Below, one piece after another: positions 57,728 to 64,000 of a DNA stretch of 64,000 bases. Position 1 is the first letter of the stretch. Each line of letters begins with the position of its first letter. The notes beneath the pieces are model-generated. The model did not search any database. It was not told where the DNA came from and was given only the letters and a program-made list of their open reading frames with translations. A program made the position numbers and the translations under genes. The DNA is from SVFI01 sp045535935 (GTDB lineage Bacteria > Bacillota > Clostridia > Lachnospirales > Lachnospiraceae). The DNA lies in NCBI GenBank assembly GCA_045535935.1, contig JAZSMO010000034.1:1-64000 (forward strand), written 5' to 3'.

Positions 57728-58779
57728 TGAAAAAAATCACCGTTTTTGTCCTTTCGTGGATTTTGTGTCTGTCACTGCTTGCGGGCTGCGGCGGTGCGGA
57801 AGAACAGATGCGTGAAACTGAGACATCCATAGAAAGTATACAAATCGGATTCAGCTTTGACTCTTTTGTGATTGAACGCTGGCAGAAGGATCGGGATATT
57901 TTTGTTTCCACGGCAAAGGAATACGGAGCGGAAGTGAACGTACAGAACGCCAACGGCGATCTTGTCGAGCAGATATCCCAGATTGAGTACTTGATTGAAA
58001 AGCAGGTGGACGTGATCGTGATTGTCTGTATTGATTCCGACGGTCTTTCCGAAGTGGTTGCGAAGGCAAAAGAGAAAGGGATCAAGGTTATTGCCTATGA
58101 CCGACTGATTAAAAATGCAGACGTGGATCTTTATATATCGTTTGATAATGAAAAAGTGGGAACGCTCATGGGGGAAGCACTTGTTGCAGAAGAACTTCCG
58201 AATAAGAAAGTGCTCATGCTTGCAGGCCCTACATCGGACCACAATGTATCCCAAATTGAAAATGGATTTTGCAGTGTGATGGATAAAAATGAAATAGAGA
58301 TTGCGGACACCATGTATGCGGATGGCTGGAGGGCAGAGCTTGCATCGGAGTATGTCAATGCGCATATTGACGAAATGGATGAAGTGGATGCTATTATGTG
58401 CGGAAACGATATGCTGGCGACCAATGTAATCCGGACTCTGGCGGAAAACCGTTTGGCCGGAAAGATCAAGATTGTAGGTCAGGACGCAGATCTGGAGGCG
58501 TGTCAGAGAATTGTGGAAGGGACACAGGTTATGACGGTGTACAAACCGGTGGAAAAATTAGCACAGAAGGCTGCGGAATACGCATGTGAAATGGCACTTT
58601 CCACACCGGTATCGCAGAATCTGGAGAACGGAAAGTATCAGACTATATTTGACGGAAGCTATGATGTTCCGTGCGTTGTGCTCGAACCAATCGCCGTCGA
58701 TGCAGAAAATATGAAAGAGGTTATTATAGACTCGGGATTTCACTTTGAAGAGGATGTTTATTTGAATGTGCGCAAGTAG
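57727..58779 (+). CDS. XylF-like sugar-binding lipoprotein
   Basis: 350 residues. Lipoprotein signal with LLAG-Cys21. The mature part aligns by eye with E. coli XylF: FVIERWQKDRDIFVSTAKEYGAEV, QISQIEYLIEKQVDVIVI, GIKVIAYDRLI, VDLYISFDNEKVGTLMG. It is translated together with the response regulator (start overlaps stop by one base), so it belongs to the sensory operon and not to the transporter operon beyond the terminator. It might deliver sugar to the receptor or to the downstream ABC transporter. Xylose or another pentose is the likely ligand. Confidence 0.85.
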   Translation: MKKITVFVLSWILCLSLLAGCGGAEEQMRETETSIESIQIGFSFDSFVIERWQKDRDIFVSTAKEYGAEVNVQNANGDLVEQISQIEYLIEKQVDVIVIVCIDSDGLSEVVAKAKEKGIKVIAYDRLIKNADVDLYISFDNEKVGTLMGEALVAEELPNKKVLMLAGPTSDHNVSQIENGFCSVMDKNEIEIADTMYADGWRAELASEYVNAHIDEMDEVDAIMCGNDMLATNVIRTLAENRLAGKIKIVGQDADLEACQRIVEGTQVMTVYKPVEKLAQKAAEYACEMALSTPVSQNLENGKYQTIFDGSYDVPCVVLEPIAVDAENMKEVIIDSGFHFEEDVYLNVRK

Positions 58780-58826
58780 CGGGCACGTGCACGCAAATTG
58801 TTTGAACTTAATAGTATAATTTTGTA

Positions 58827-58873
58827 AAAAGCACTAGCACACACAACAAAAATGTGCTAGTGCTTTTGTTTTT
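58827..58873 (+). terminator. Terminator of the sensory operon
   Basis: AAAAGCACTAGCACA (58827-58841) and TGTGCTAGTGCTTTT (58853-58867) form a perfect 15-bp stem, followed by a T-rich run. Confidence 0.95.
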
Positions 58874-58903
58874 TGGATTATGTAATTCGTAAAAAATGAA
58901 AGA

Positions 58904-58940
58904 TGTTCGCAAACAATTACTATTTGACCTGTGATATAGT
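58904..58940 (+). promoter_or_regulatory. Candidate promoter of the sugar ABC transporter
   Basis: TGATATAGT (58932-58940) is an extended -10. No good -35 is present, as expected for an activator-dependent promoter. A near-palindrome TGTTCGCAAACA (58904-58915) sits where an activator such as the YesN-type regulator could bind. The start codon is 58 bp downstream. Confidence 0.45.
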
Positions 58941-58998
58941 GACATTGTAGCAAAGCAATTTGCTGAAAACTATTTAATTTTATAGGGAGGATCTTAGA

Positions 58999-60078
58999 AT
59001 GAAAAAGAAAATCTTAAGCGCATTACTTAGTGTAGCTCTTGTTGCTTCTTTATTAGTTGGTTGTGGCGGTTCTGATGCAGCTTCTACATCAGCAGGCGGC
59101 GAAGGCTTAGTAGGTGTAGCAATGCCTACAAAGGACTTACAGAGATGGAACCAGGACGGTGCTAACATGAAGTCAGAACTTGAAGCAGCTGGATATTCAG
59201 TTGACTTACAGTACGCTTCAAACGACGTAGCTACACAGGTTTCTCAGATTGAGAACATGATCTCAGCAGGCGTTGACGTATTAGTAGTTGCTTCTATCGA
59301 CGGAAGCTCACTCGGAACAGTTATGAGTCAGGCAAAAGAAGCAGGCATTCCTGTTATCGCTTATGACCGTTTGATCATGGATTCAGATGCAGTTTCTTAC
59401 TACGCTACATTTGATAACTACATGGTAGGTACAAAACAGGGTGAATACATCGTTCAGGCATTAGATCTTGACAATGCAGCAGGACCTTTCAACCTTGAGT
59501 TATTCACAGGTGACCCGGGTGACAACAATGCAAACTTCTTCTTCGGCGGAGCGATGGATGTTCTTAATCCGTATATCGACGAAGGTAAGTTAGTTATCCA
59601 GTCAGGACAGAGAGATTTCGCTGACGTTGCTACAGCTAACTGGTCTTCAGAAGAAGCTCAGAAGAGAATGGAAAACATCCTTTCTTCTTACTATGCAGGC
59701 GGAACACAGCTTGACGTAGTTATGTGTTCAAATGACTCTACAGCACTTGGTGTTGAAAATGCTCTTGCAGCTAACTACACAGGCAAATATCCTGTAATCA
59801 CAGGTCAGGACTGTGACGTTGCAAACGTTAAGAACATGATCGCAGGCAAACAGTCTATGTCTATCTTCAAAGATACACGTACATTAGCTAGCCAGGTTGT
59901 TAAGATGGTTGGACAGATTCTTGCAGGCGAAACAGTTGAAGTTAACGATACAGAAACATACGACAATGGTACAGGAGTTATCCCTTCATACCTTTGCGAG
60001 CCTGTATTTGCAGACGTAAACAACTACAAAGAACTGTTAATTGATTCCGGATACTACAAAGAGGAAGATTTACAGTAA
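58999..60078 (+). CDS. ChvE/XylF-type multiple-sugar-binding lipoprotein
   Basis: 359 residues, lipoprotein signal with LLVG-Cys22. The mature part follows ChvE: VGVAMPTKDLQRWNQDGANMKSEL, SQIENMISAGVDVLVVASIDG, GIPVIAYDRLI, FNLELFTGDPGDNNA, DVVMCSNDSTALGVENAL, VITGQDCDVANVKNMI. Heavy codon bias (TTA, ACA, GTA, GAC) differs from the preceding gene and suggests very high expression. A hairpin after the stop codon separates it from the ATPase gene. Ligand: a pentose or hexose. Confidence 0.93.
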   Translation: MKKKILSALLSVALVASLLVGCGGSDAASTSAGGEGLVGVAMPTKDLQRWNQDGANMKSELEAAGYSVDLQYASNDVATQVSQIENMISAGVDVLVVASIDGSSLGTVMSQAKEAGIPVIAYDRLIMDSDAVSYYATFDNYMVGTKQGEYIVQALDLDNAAGPFNLELFTGDPGDNNANFFFGGAMDVLNPYIDEGKLVIQSGQRDFADVATANWSSEEAQKRMENILSSYYAGGTQLDVVMCSNDSTALGVENALAANYTGKYPVITGQDCDVANVKNMIAGKQSMSIFKDTRTLASQVVKMVGQILAGETVEVNDTETYDNGTGVIPSYLCEPVFADVNNYKELLIDSGYYKEEDLQ

Positions 60079-60101
60079 TCTGAAGGTTTAGAAATTATGA
60101 G

Positions 60102-60125
60102 CAGGCGGGATGAATGTCCCGCCTG
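60102..60125 (+). promoter_or_regulatory. Intergenic hairpin between binding protein and ATPase genes
   Basis: CAGGCGGGA (60102-60110) pairs perfectly with TCCCGCCTG (60117-60125). No T run follows, so it is unlikely to terminate strongly; it may protect the 3' end of the binding-protein message and give more binding protein than ATPase and permease. Confidence 0.65.
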
Positions 60126-60169
60126 TTATATGATAAAAAGAAAATGATTAGATATTGGGAGGGATACAA

Positions 60170-61711
60170 TTGGCGAAAATATTACTTGAAATGAAAAATA
60201 TCACCAAAACATTCCCCGGAGTAAAGGCGTTGGATAACGTAAATCTGCAGGTTGAAGAAGGCGAGATCCATGCGCTTGTAGGTGAAAATGGTGCCGGTAA
60301 ATCCACACTGATGAACGTTTTAAGTGGTGTTTATCCTTACGGAAGCTACGAAGGCGATATCGTATATGACGGAGAAGTGTGTAAATTTGCCAAAATTAAA
60401 GACAGTGAAGAAAAAGGAATCGTTATTATCCATCAGGAGCTTGCATTGATTCCTTATATGACCATCGGCGAAAACATGTTCCTCGGAAATGAGCGCGGAC
60501 ATAAATACGCCATCAACTGGAACGATACATACGGTGAGGCAGAGAAATATTTAAAAACTGTCGGCCTGAAGGAGTCTTCCAGAACTTTAATTAAAGATAT
60601 CGGAACAGGTAAACAGCAGCTTGTAGAAATCGCAAAAGCACTTGCTAAAAAAGCAAGGCTGCTTATTTTGGATGAGCCTACCGCTTCCTTGAATGAGACG
60701 GACTCCAAAGCACTTTTGGATCTGATGCTCCAGTTCAAAAAAGAAGGTATGACATCCATTATTATTTCTCACAAATTAAATGAAATCTCATACGTGGCAG
60801 ATAAGATCACGGTAATCCGTGATGGTTCTACCATTGAGACACTGGATAAGAAAGTTGATGATTTTTCGGAAGGACGTATCATCAAAGGAATGGTTGGCCG
60901 TGAGCTTACCGACCGATTCCCGAAACGTACCGAAAAGAAGATCGGTGATATCAATCTCGAGGTAGAGGGATGGAATGTATATCATCCGCTTTATCCGGAA
61001 CGCAAAGTGGTTGACGATGTCAGCATGAACGTGCGCAAAGGTGAGGTTGTAGGAATTGCCGGACTGATGGGAGCAGGACGTACAGAGCTTGCCATGAGTA
61101 TTTTCGGTAAGAGTTACGGTACCGACATTTCCGGAACATTAAAGATAAATGGAAAAGAAGTGCGTCTTAAAAATATTAAAGATGCTATTGCGCATAAGAT
61201 TGCTTATGTGACAGAAGACCGTAAAGGGAACGGCTTAATTCTTTCGAATCCGATTAAGATTAATACGACACTCGCAAACCTCGGTGCAGTTTCCAAAAGC
61301 GGCGTGATTGATCATGACAAAGAGTATGCGGTGGCAGTGGATTACAAAGAAAAGCTGAATACAAAGTGCCCGTCTGTAGAACAGAACGTCGGAAACTTAA
61401 GCGGTGGTAACCAGCAGAAAGTTCTTCTTGCGAAATGGATGTTCACAGATCCGGATGTACTTATTCTGGATGAGCCTACACGAGGTATTGACGTAGGTGC
61501 CAAATACGAAATTTATTGTATTATCAACAAATTAGTGGCAGAAGGAAAATCTGTTATCATGATTTCTTCCGAACTCCCTGAAGTTCTCGGTATGTGTGAT
61601 CGAATCTACATCATGAACGAAGGAAAAATGGTCGGAGAACTTGCTGCAGAAGAAGCTTCTCAGGAAGTGATCATGTCACATATTATCAAATCATCAAATA
61701 AAGGAGAGTAA
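60170..61711 (+). CDS. Sugar ABC transporter ATPase (GguA/XylG-type, two ABC domains)
   Basis: 513 residues. The start is TTG 60170, preceded by GGGAGG at seven bases; no ATG fits. ABC domain 1: GENGAGKST, LLILDEPTASL. Domain 2 (about 255-500): the second P-loop is the usual degenerate GLMGAGRTE of this family, signature LSGGNQQKVLLAKWM, LILDEPTRGIDVGAK. Energises uptake with the binding protein and permease encoded on each side. Confidence 0.93.
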   Translation: MAKILLEMKNITKTFPGVKALDNVNLQVEEGEIHALVGENGAGKSTLMNVLSGVYPYGSYEGDIVYDGEVCKFAKIKDSEEKGIVIIHQELALIPYMTIGENMFLGNERGHKYAINWNDTYGEAEKYLKTVGLKESSRTLIKDIGTGKQQLVEIAKALAKKARLLILDEPTASLNETDSKALLDLMLQFKKEGMTSIIISHKLNEISYVADKITVIRDGSTIETLDKKVDDFSEGRIIKGMVGRELTDRFPKRTEKKIGDINLEVEGWNVYHPLYPERKVVDDVSMNVRKGEVVGIAGLMGAGRTELAMSIFGKSYGTDISGTLKINGKEVRLKNIKDAIAHKIAYVTEDRKGNGLILSNPIKINTTLANLGAVSKSGVIDHDKEYAVAVDYKEKLNTKCPSVEQNVGNLSGGNQQKVLLAKWMFTDPDVLILDEPTRGIDVGAKYEIYCIINKLVAEGKSVIMISSELPEVLGMCDRIYIMNEGKMVGELAAEEASQEVIMSHIIKSSNKGE

Positions 61712-61714
61712 ACA

Positions 61715-62887
61715 ATGGATAAAGCGAAATTAATGGATGGTGTTAAAAAGTATACGATGATCATTGTGTTAGTTTTAGTTACATTGTTCTTTACCTGGCA
61801 GACAGGTGGAAAAATCCTTCTTCCACAGAACATCAGTAACTTGATTTCACAGAATGCATATGTATTTGTTCTTGCTTCCGGTATGTTACTTTGTATTCTT
61901 ACCGGTGGTAACATCGACCTTTCGGTAGGTTCGGTTGTTTGTTTCGTAGGTGCAGTAGGAGCTACTCTGATGGAAATGAAAGGTTGGAATCCGGTAGCAG
62001 CTACGATTATGATGCTTGTTGTAGGTCTTGCAATCGGTGCATGGCAGGCGTTTTGGATTGCTTATGTACATGTTCCGCCGTTCATCACAACACTTGCCGG
62101 AATGTTAGTATTCCGTGGATTATCTAACGTAGTGCTGGACGGTCTTACCGTATCTCTTTCCGATGCAGGATTTGTTAAAGTATTCGGCGGTGGAGCAGAA
62201 TGTTATATTCCGGACTTCTTCGGCGGAAACGGATTCAATATTACATGTATGGTATTCGGTGTTCTTGCATGTGCAATCTATATCATTGTTCAGATTAAAA
62301 ACCGTATGAACAAAGCGAAAAAAGGTTATGAGATGGAGTCACTTGCATCTATGCTTGTAAAGACAGTTGTAATCTGTGCAGCAGTACTTGCATTTACATT
62401 CCGTCTTTCACAGTACAAAGGTATTCCGACTTCTCTTGTATGGGTACTGATCGTTGTACTTGTTTACGGATACATAACAAGTAAAACAACAACAGGTCGT
62501 TATTTCTACGCTGTAGGTGGTAACGAAAAAGCAACCAAACTTTCCGGTATCAACACAAAGAAAGTTTACTTTATCGCATACACAAACATGGGATTCCTCG
62601 CAGCTCTTGCAGGTATGCTCACAATTGCCCGTCAGACAAGTGCGAACCCGACACAGGGAACAAACTACGAAATGGATGCGATCAGTTCTTGTTTCGTAGG
62701 TGGAGCATCTGCTTACGGTGGTGTCGGAACGATTCCTGGAGTTATCATCGGTGCCCTTCTTATGGGTATTATCAACCAGGGTATGTCTATCATGGGTGTA
62801 GACGCCAACTATCAGAAGGTAGTAAAAGGTCTCGTTCTTTTGGCAGCGGTTATCTTTGATATCGTTACAAAGAAAAATGACAAATAA
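61715..62887 (+). CDS. Sugar ABC transporter permease (GguB/XylH-type)
   Basis: 390 residues, about ten membrane helices, with the family motif GNIDLSVGSVVCFVGAV (about 67-83), the GRYFYAVGGNEKATKLSGINTKK cytoplasmic EAA-like loop (about 263-285) and a C-terminal GGVGTIPGVIIGALLMGIINQGMSIMG. Three bases after the ATPase gene. Forms the membrane channel as a homodimer. Confidence 0.93.
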   Translation: MDKAKLMDGVKKYTMIIVLVLVTLFFTWQTGGKILLPQNISNLISQNAYVFVLASGMLLCILTGGNIDLSVGSVVCFVGAVGATLMEMKGWNPVAATIMMLVVGLAIGAWQAFWIAYVHVPPFITTLAGMLVFRGLSNVVLDGLTVSLSDAGFVKVFGGGAECYIPDFFGGNGFNITCMVFGVLACAIYIIVQIKNRMNKAKKGYEMESLASMLVKTVVICAAVLAFTFRLSQYKGIPTSLVWVLIVVLVYGYITSKTTTGRYFYAVGGNEKATKLSGINTKKVYFIAYTNMGFLAALAGMLTIARQTSANPTQGTNYEMDAISSCFVGGASAYGGVGTIPGVIIGALLMGIINQGMSIMGVDANYQKVVKGLVLLAAVIFDIVTKKNDK

Positions 62888-62920
62888 TCATAGGACGCAG
62901 TCCGACTGATATCTAATCAA

Positions 62921-62948
62921 AGCCCCCGGGAATTGCCCGGGGGTTTTA
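62921..62948 (+). terminator. Terminator of the sugar transporter operon
   Basis: CCCCCGGG (62923-62930) and CCCGGGGG (62936-62943) with a five-base loop, followed by TTTT. Confidence 0.92.
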
Positions 62949-62965
62949 CTTTGTCAATTAAAAAC

Positions 62966-63032
62966 GCGGACTCCGAAAGGAGTCCGCAAGGTGAAAGAAT
63001 AACACCGCAGAAAGTAGTCGTGACCTTTCTGC
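62966..63032 (+). other. Two strong hairpins in the gap after the transporter terminator
   Basis: GCGGACTCC-GAAA-GGAGTCCGC (62966-62987) is a perfect 9-bp stem with a GNRA loop; GCAGAAAG / CTTTCTGC (63007-63014, 63025-63032) follows with a ten-base loop. They lie in the 321-base gap between the transporter operon and the second MBOAT gene, beyond a terminator. No reading frame or promoter of their own is evident. They could be part of a small RNA or 3' fragment; the rest of the gap (63033-63140) is AT-rich with nothing recognised. Confidence 0.5.
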
Positions 63033-63141
63033 ATGTGATATACACAAAATATATATTTTAATCATAGCATTATCGATTTTAAAAACAAGAGTGATAGTGC
63101 CCACACTTTTTTGCGTATTCTATCAATAATAAACAAAAAAA

Positions 63142-63170
63142 TTGCCAAAAGGGTGCTTTCGAAGTATAAT
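63142..63170 (+). promoter_or_regulatory. Promoter of the second MBOAT gene
   Basis: TTGCCA (63142-63147), 17 bp, perfect TATAAT (63165-63170), 38 bp before the start codon. None of the dyads seen at the first MBOAT promoter is present, so the two genes are controlled differently. Confidence 0.72.
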
Positions 63171-63208
63171 CATTCTAGTTATGGAGTTTGGTAAAGGAAG
63201 GAAAAAGA

Positions 63209-64000
63209 ATGATTTTTAATTCGGTCAGCTATTTGCTGTTTTTTCCATTTGTAGTATTGGTATATTTTGTGCTGCCGCAGAAAATTCGTAATTTGTGGCT
63301 CTTGATCGCCAGCTACTATTTCTATATGTGCTGGAATGCCAAGTATGCGGTATTGCTGGCGGCTTCGACAGTAGTCACTTTCGTATGCAGTCTGCTCGTG
63401 GATCGTTTCCGGTCAGCAGGAAAACAGGGCTGTGCCAAATGGGCGATAGCAGGTAGTTTTGTTTTCAATATCGGTATTTTGTTCGCATTCAAATACAGTG
63501 GTTTTTTGGCTGAGAACATAAATCTTCTCATGAAATTATTCGGCCGGGACACACAGCTTGCAGCGTTTGATGTTGTGCTGCCCGTGGGGATTTCGTTTTA
63601 TATTTTTCAGGCACTGGGCTATACCATGGATGTGTACAGAGGTGAGGTGAAGGCGACAAAAAATCTGCTGCGTTACGCATTGTTTGTGTCTTTCTTCCCG
63701 CAGCTTGTGGCCGGACCGATCGAACGTTCCAAGAATTTGTTGAAGCAGTTTGATAAAAAACAGGAATTTGATGTAGACCGGATACGAAGCGGACTCCTTA
63801 CTATGTTGTGGGGACTCTTTATGAAGATTGTAATTGCCGACAATCTTTCGGGTATTGTTACGCAGGTATTTGACAATTATCTGCAGTATACGGGAGTGGA
63901 AATCCTTTTTGCTGTGGCAATGTTTGCGTTTCAAATTTATTGTGACTTCGGAGGCTACAGCTATATCGCAATAGGAAGTGCAAGAGTCCTTGGATTTAAA
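63209..64000 (+). CDS. Second MBOAT-family O-acyltransferase, 5' part (runs off the window)
   Basis: ATG 63209 with AAGGAAGG upstream opens a frame that continues to the window end (264 codons). The sequence follows the first MBOAT protein closely: start MIFNSVSYLLFFPFVVLVYF, then YYFYMCWNAKYAVLL, LPVGISFYIFQALGYTMDVYRGEV, FVSFFPQLVAGPIERSKNLL, FQIYCDFGGYSYIAIG. The catalytic-histidine region lies beyond the window. Role as for the first copy: acyl transfer to a surface polymer. A partner gene may follow outside the window. Confidence 0.88.
   Translation, partial: MIFNSVSYLLFFPFVVLVYFVLPQKIRNLWLLIASYYFYMCWNAKYAVLLAASTVVTFVCSLLVDRFRSAGKQGCAKWAIAGSFVFNIGILFAFKYSGFLAENINLLMKLFGRDTQLAAFDVVLPVGISFYIFQALGYTMDVYRGEVKATKNLLRYALFVSFFPQLVAGPIERSKNLLKQFDKKQEFDVDRIRSGLLTMLWGLFMKIVIADNLSGIVTQVFDNYLQYTGVEILFAVAMFAFQIYCDFGGYSYIAIGSARVLGFK

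Noticed and set aside
58904..58917. cre site for CcpA at the sugar transporter promoter
   Set aside because: TGTTCGCAAACA has a central CG-like step but does not fit the 14-bp cre consensus well; listed only as a near-palindrome.
1..64000. tRNA, rRNA, tmRNA and RNase P genes
   Set aside because: Intergenic regions were read for cloverleaf ends, CCA-type tails and known conserved cores; nothing convincing was seen.

Overview
The window looks like chromosomal DNA of a Gram-positive anaerobe of the Lachnospiraceae (Roseburia / Agathobacter / Lachnospira relatives). Pointers are strong AGGAGG ribosome sites, the clostridial order uvrC-hprK-glk-murB-rapZ-whiA-crh, pyruvate phosphate dikinase, class II aldolase, BspA-like leucine-rich surface proteins, a LytS/YesN sugar-sensing cluster, and an F-type ATPase whose c subunit carries the residues of Na+-binding rings. 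The species cannot be fixed by reading. No rRNA, tRNA or CRISPR array was seen.

Layout. 1-900: 3' end of an Rpn/PD-(D/E)XK transposase-like gene and a DUF402 gene. 1.0-8.2 kb: ten-gene ATP synthase operon (atpZ-like, atpI, B, E, F, H, A, G, D, C) with a promoter and terminator. 8.2-12.6 kb: AT-rich accessory segment with repeat array 1, an Xre regulator divergent from an MBOAT/SGNH surface O-acylation pair, and a second Rpn copy broken by an amber codon. 12.7-21.6 kb: a hypothetical protein, a methyltransferase, a large membrane-anchored protein with a degenerate C39-like end, a secreted InlB/LRR protein and a secreted papain-like protease. 21.5-29 kb: preQ1 riboswitch and queT, ylmH, an ABC-F ATPase, a GIY-YIG protein, a diguanylate cyclase, a DMT exporter and a chemoreceptor without a sensor domain. 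29-40.3 kb: ftsH, uvrC, hprK, ROK kinase, murB, rapZ, whiA, a Crh-like HPr (Glu15, Ser46), a lipid kinase and fba. 40.3-48.9 kb: array 2 against a decapitated LRR fragment, a compact HipB/HipA-like pair, cyclophilin, GNAT, ppdK, array 3, a PD-(D/E)XK-like orphan and two small unknown genes. 49-53.6 kb: minimal sufC-sufB pair, dus, an ECF S-component with a long structured leader, corA. 53.6-62.9 kb: membrane-anchored sugar receptor, LytS/YesM kinase, YesN/AraC regulator, XylF-like lipoprotein, and a ChvE-GguA-GguB type sugar ABC transporter. The window ends inside a second MBOAT gene.

The most unusual signal is a set of three intergenic arrays of an 8-bp motif in alternating orientation, each just beyond the 3' end of a gene or operon expected to be highly expressed (atp, fba, ppdK). 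Array 1 uses TTACGGTT with same-strand copies every 51-52 bp. Arrays 2 and 3 use TRGGATGA. Their seven spacers measure 21-26-20-47-20-26-20 and 21-26-20-47-20-26-21 although the spacer sequences differ. Such spacing without sequence conservation suggests a phased protein-binding array or a string of hairpins, similar in idea to enterobacterial BIMEs. I know of no described counterpart, and that judgement is from memory, without a database search.
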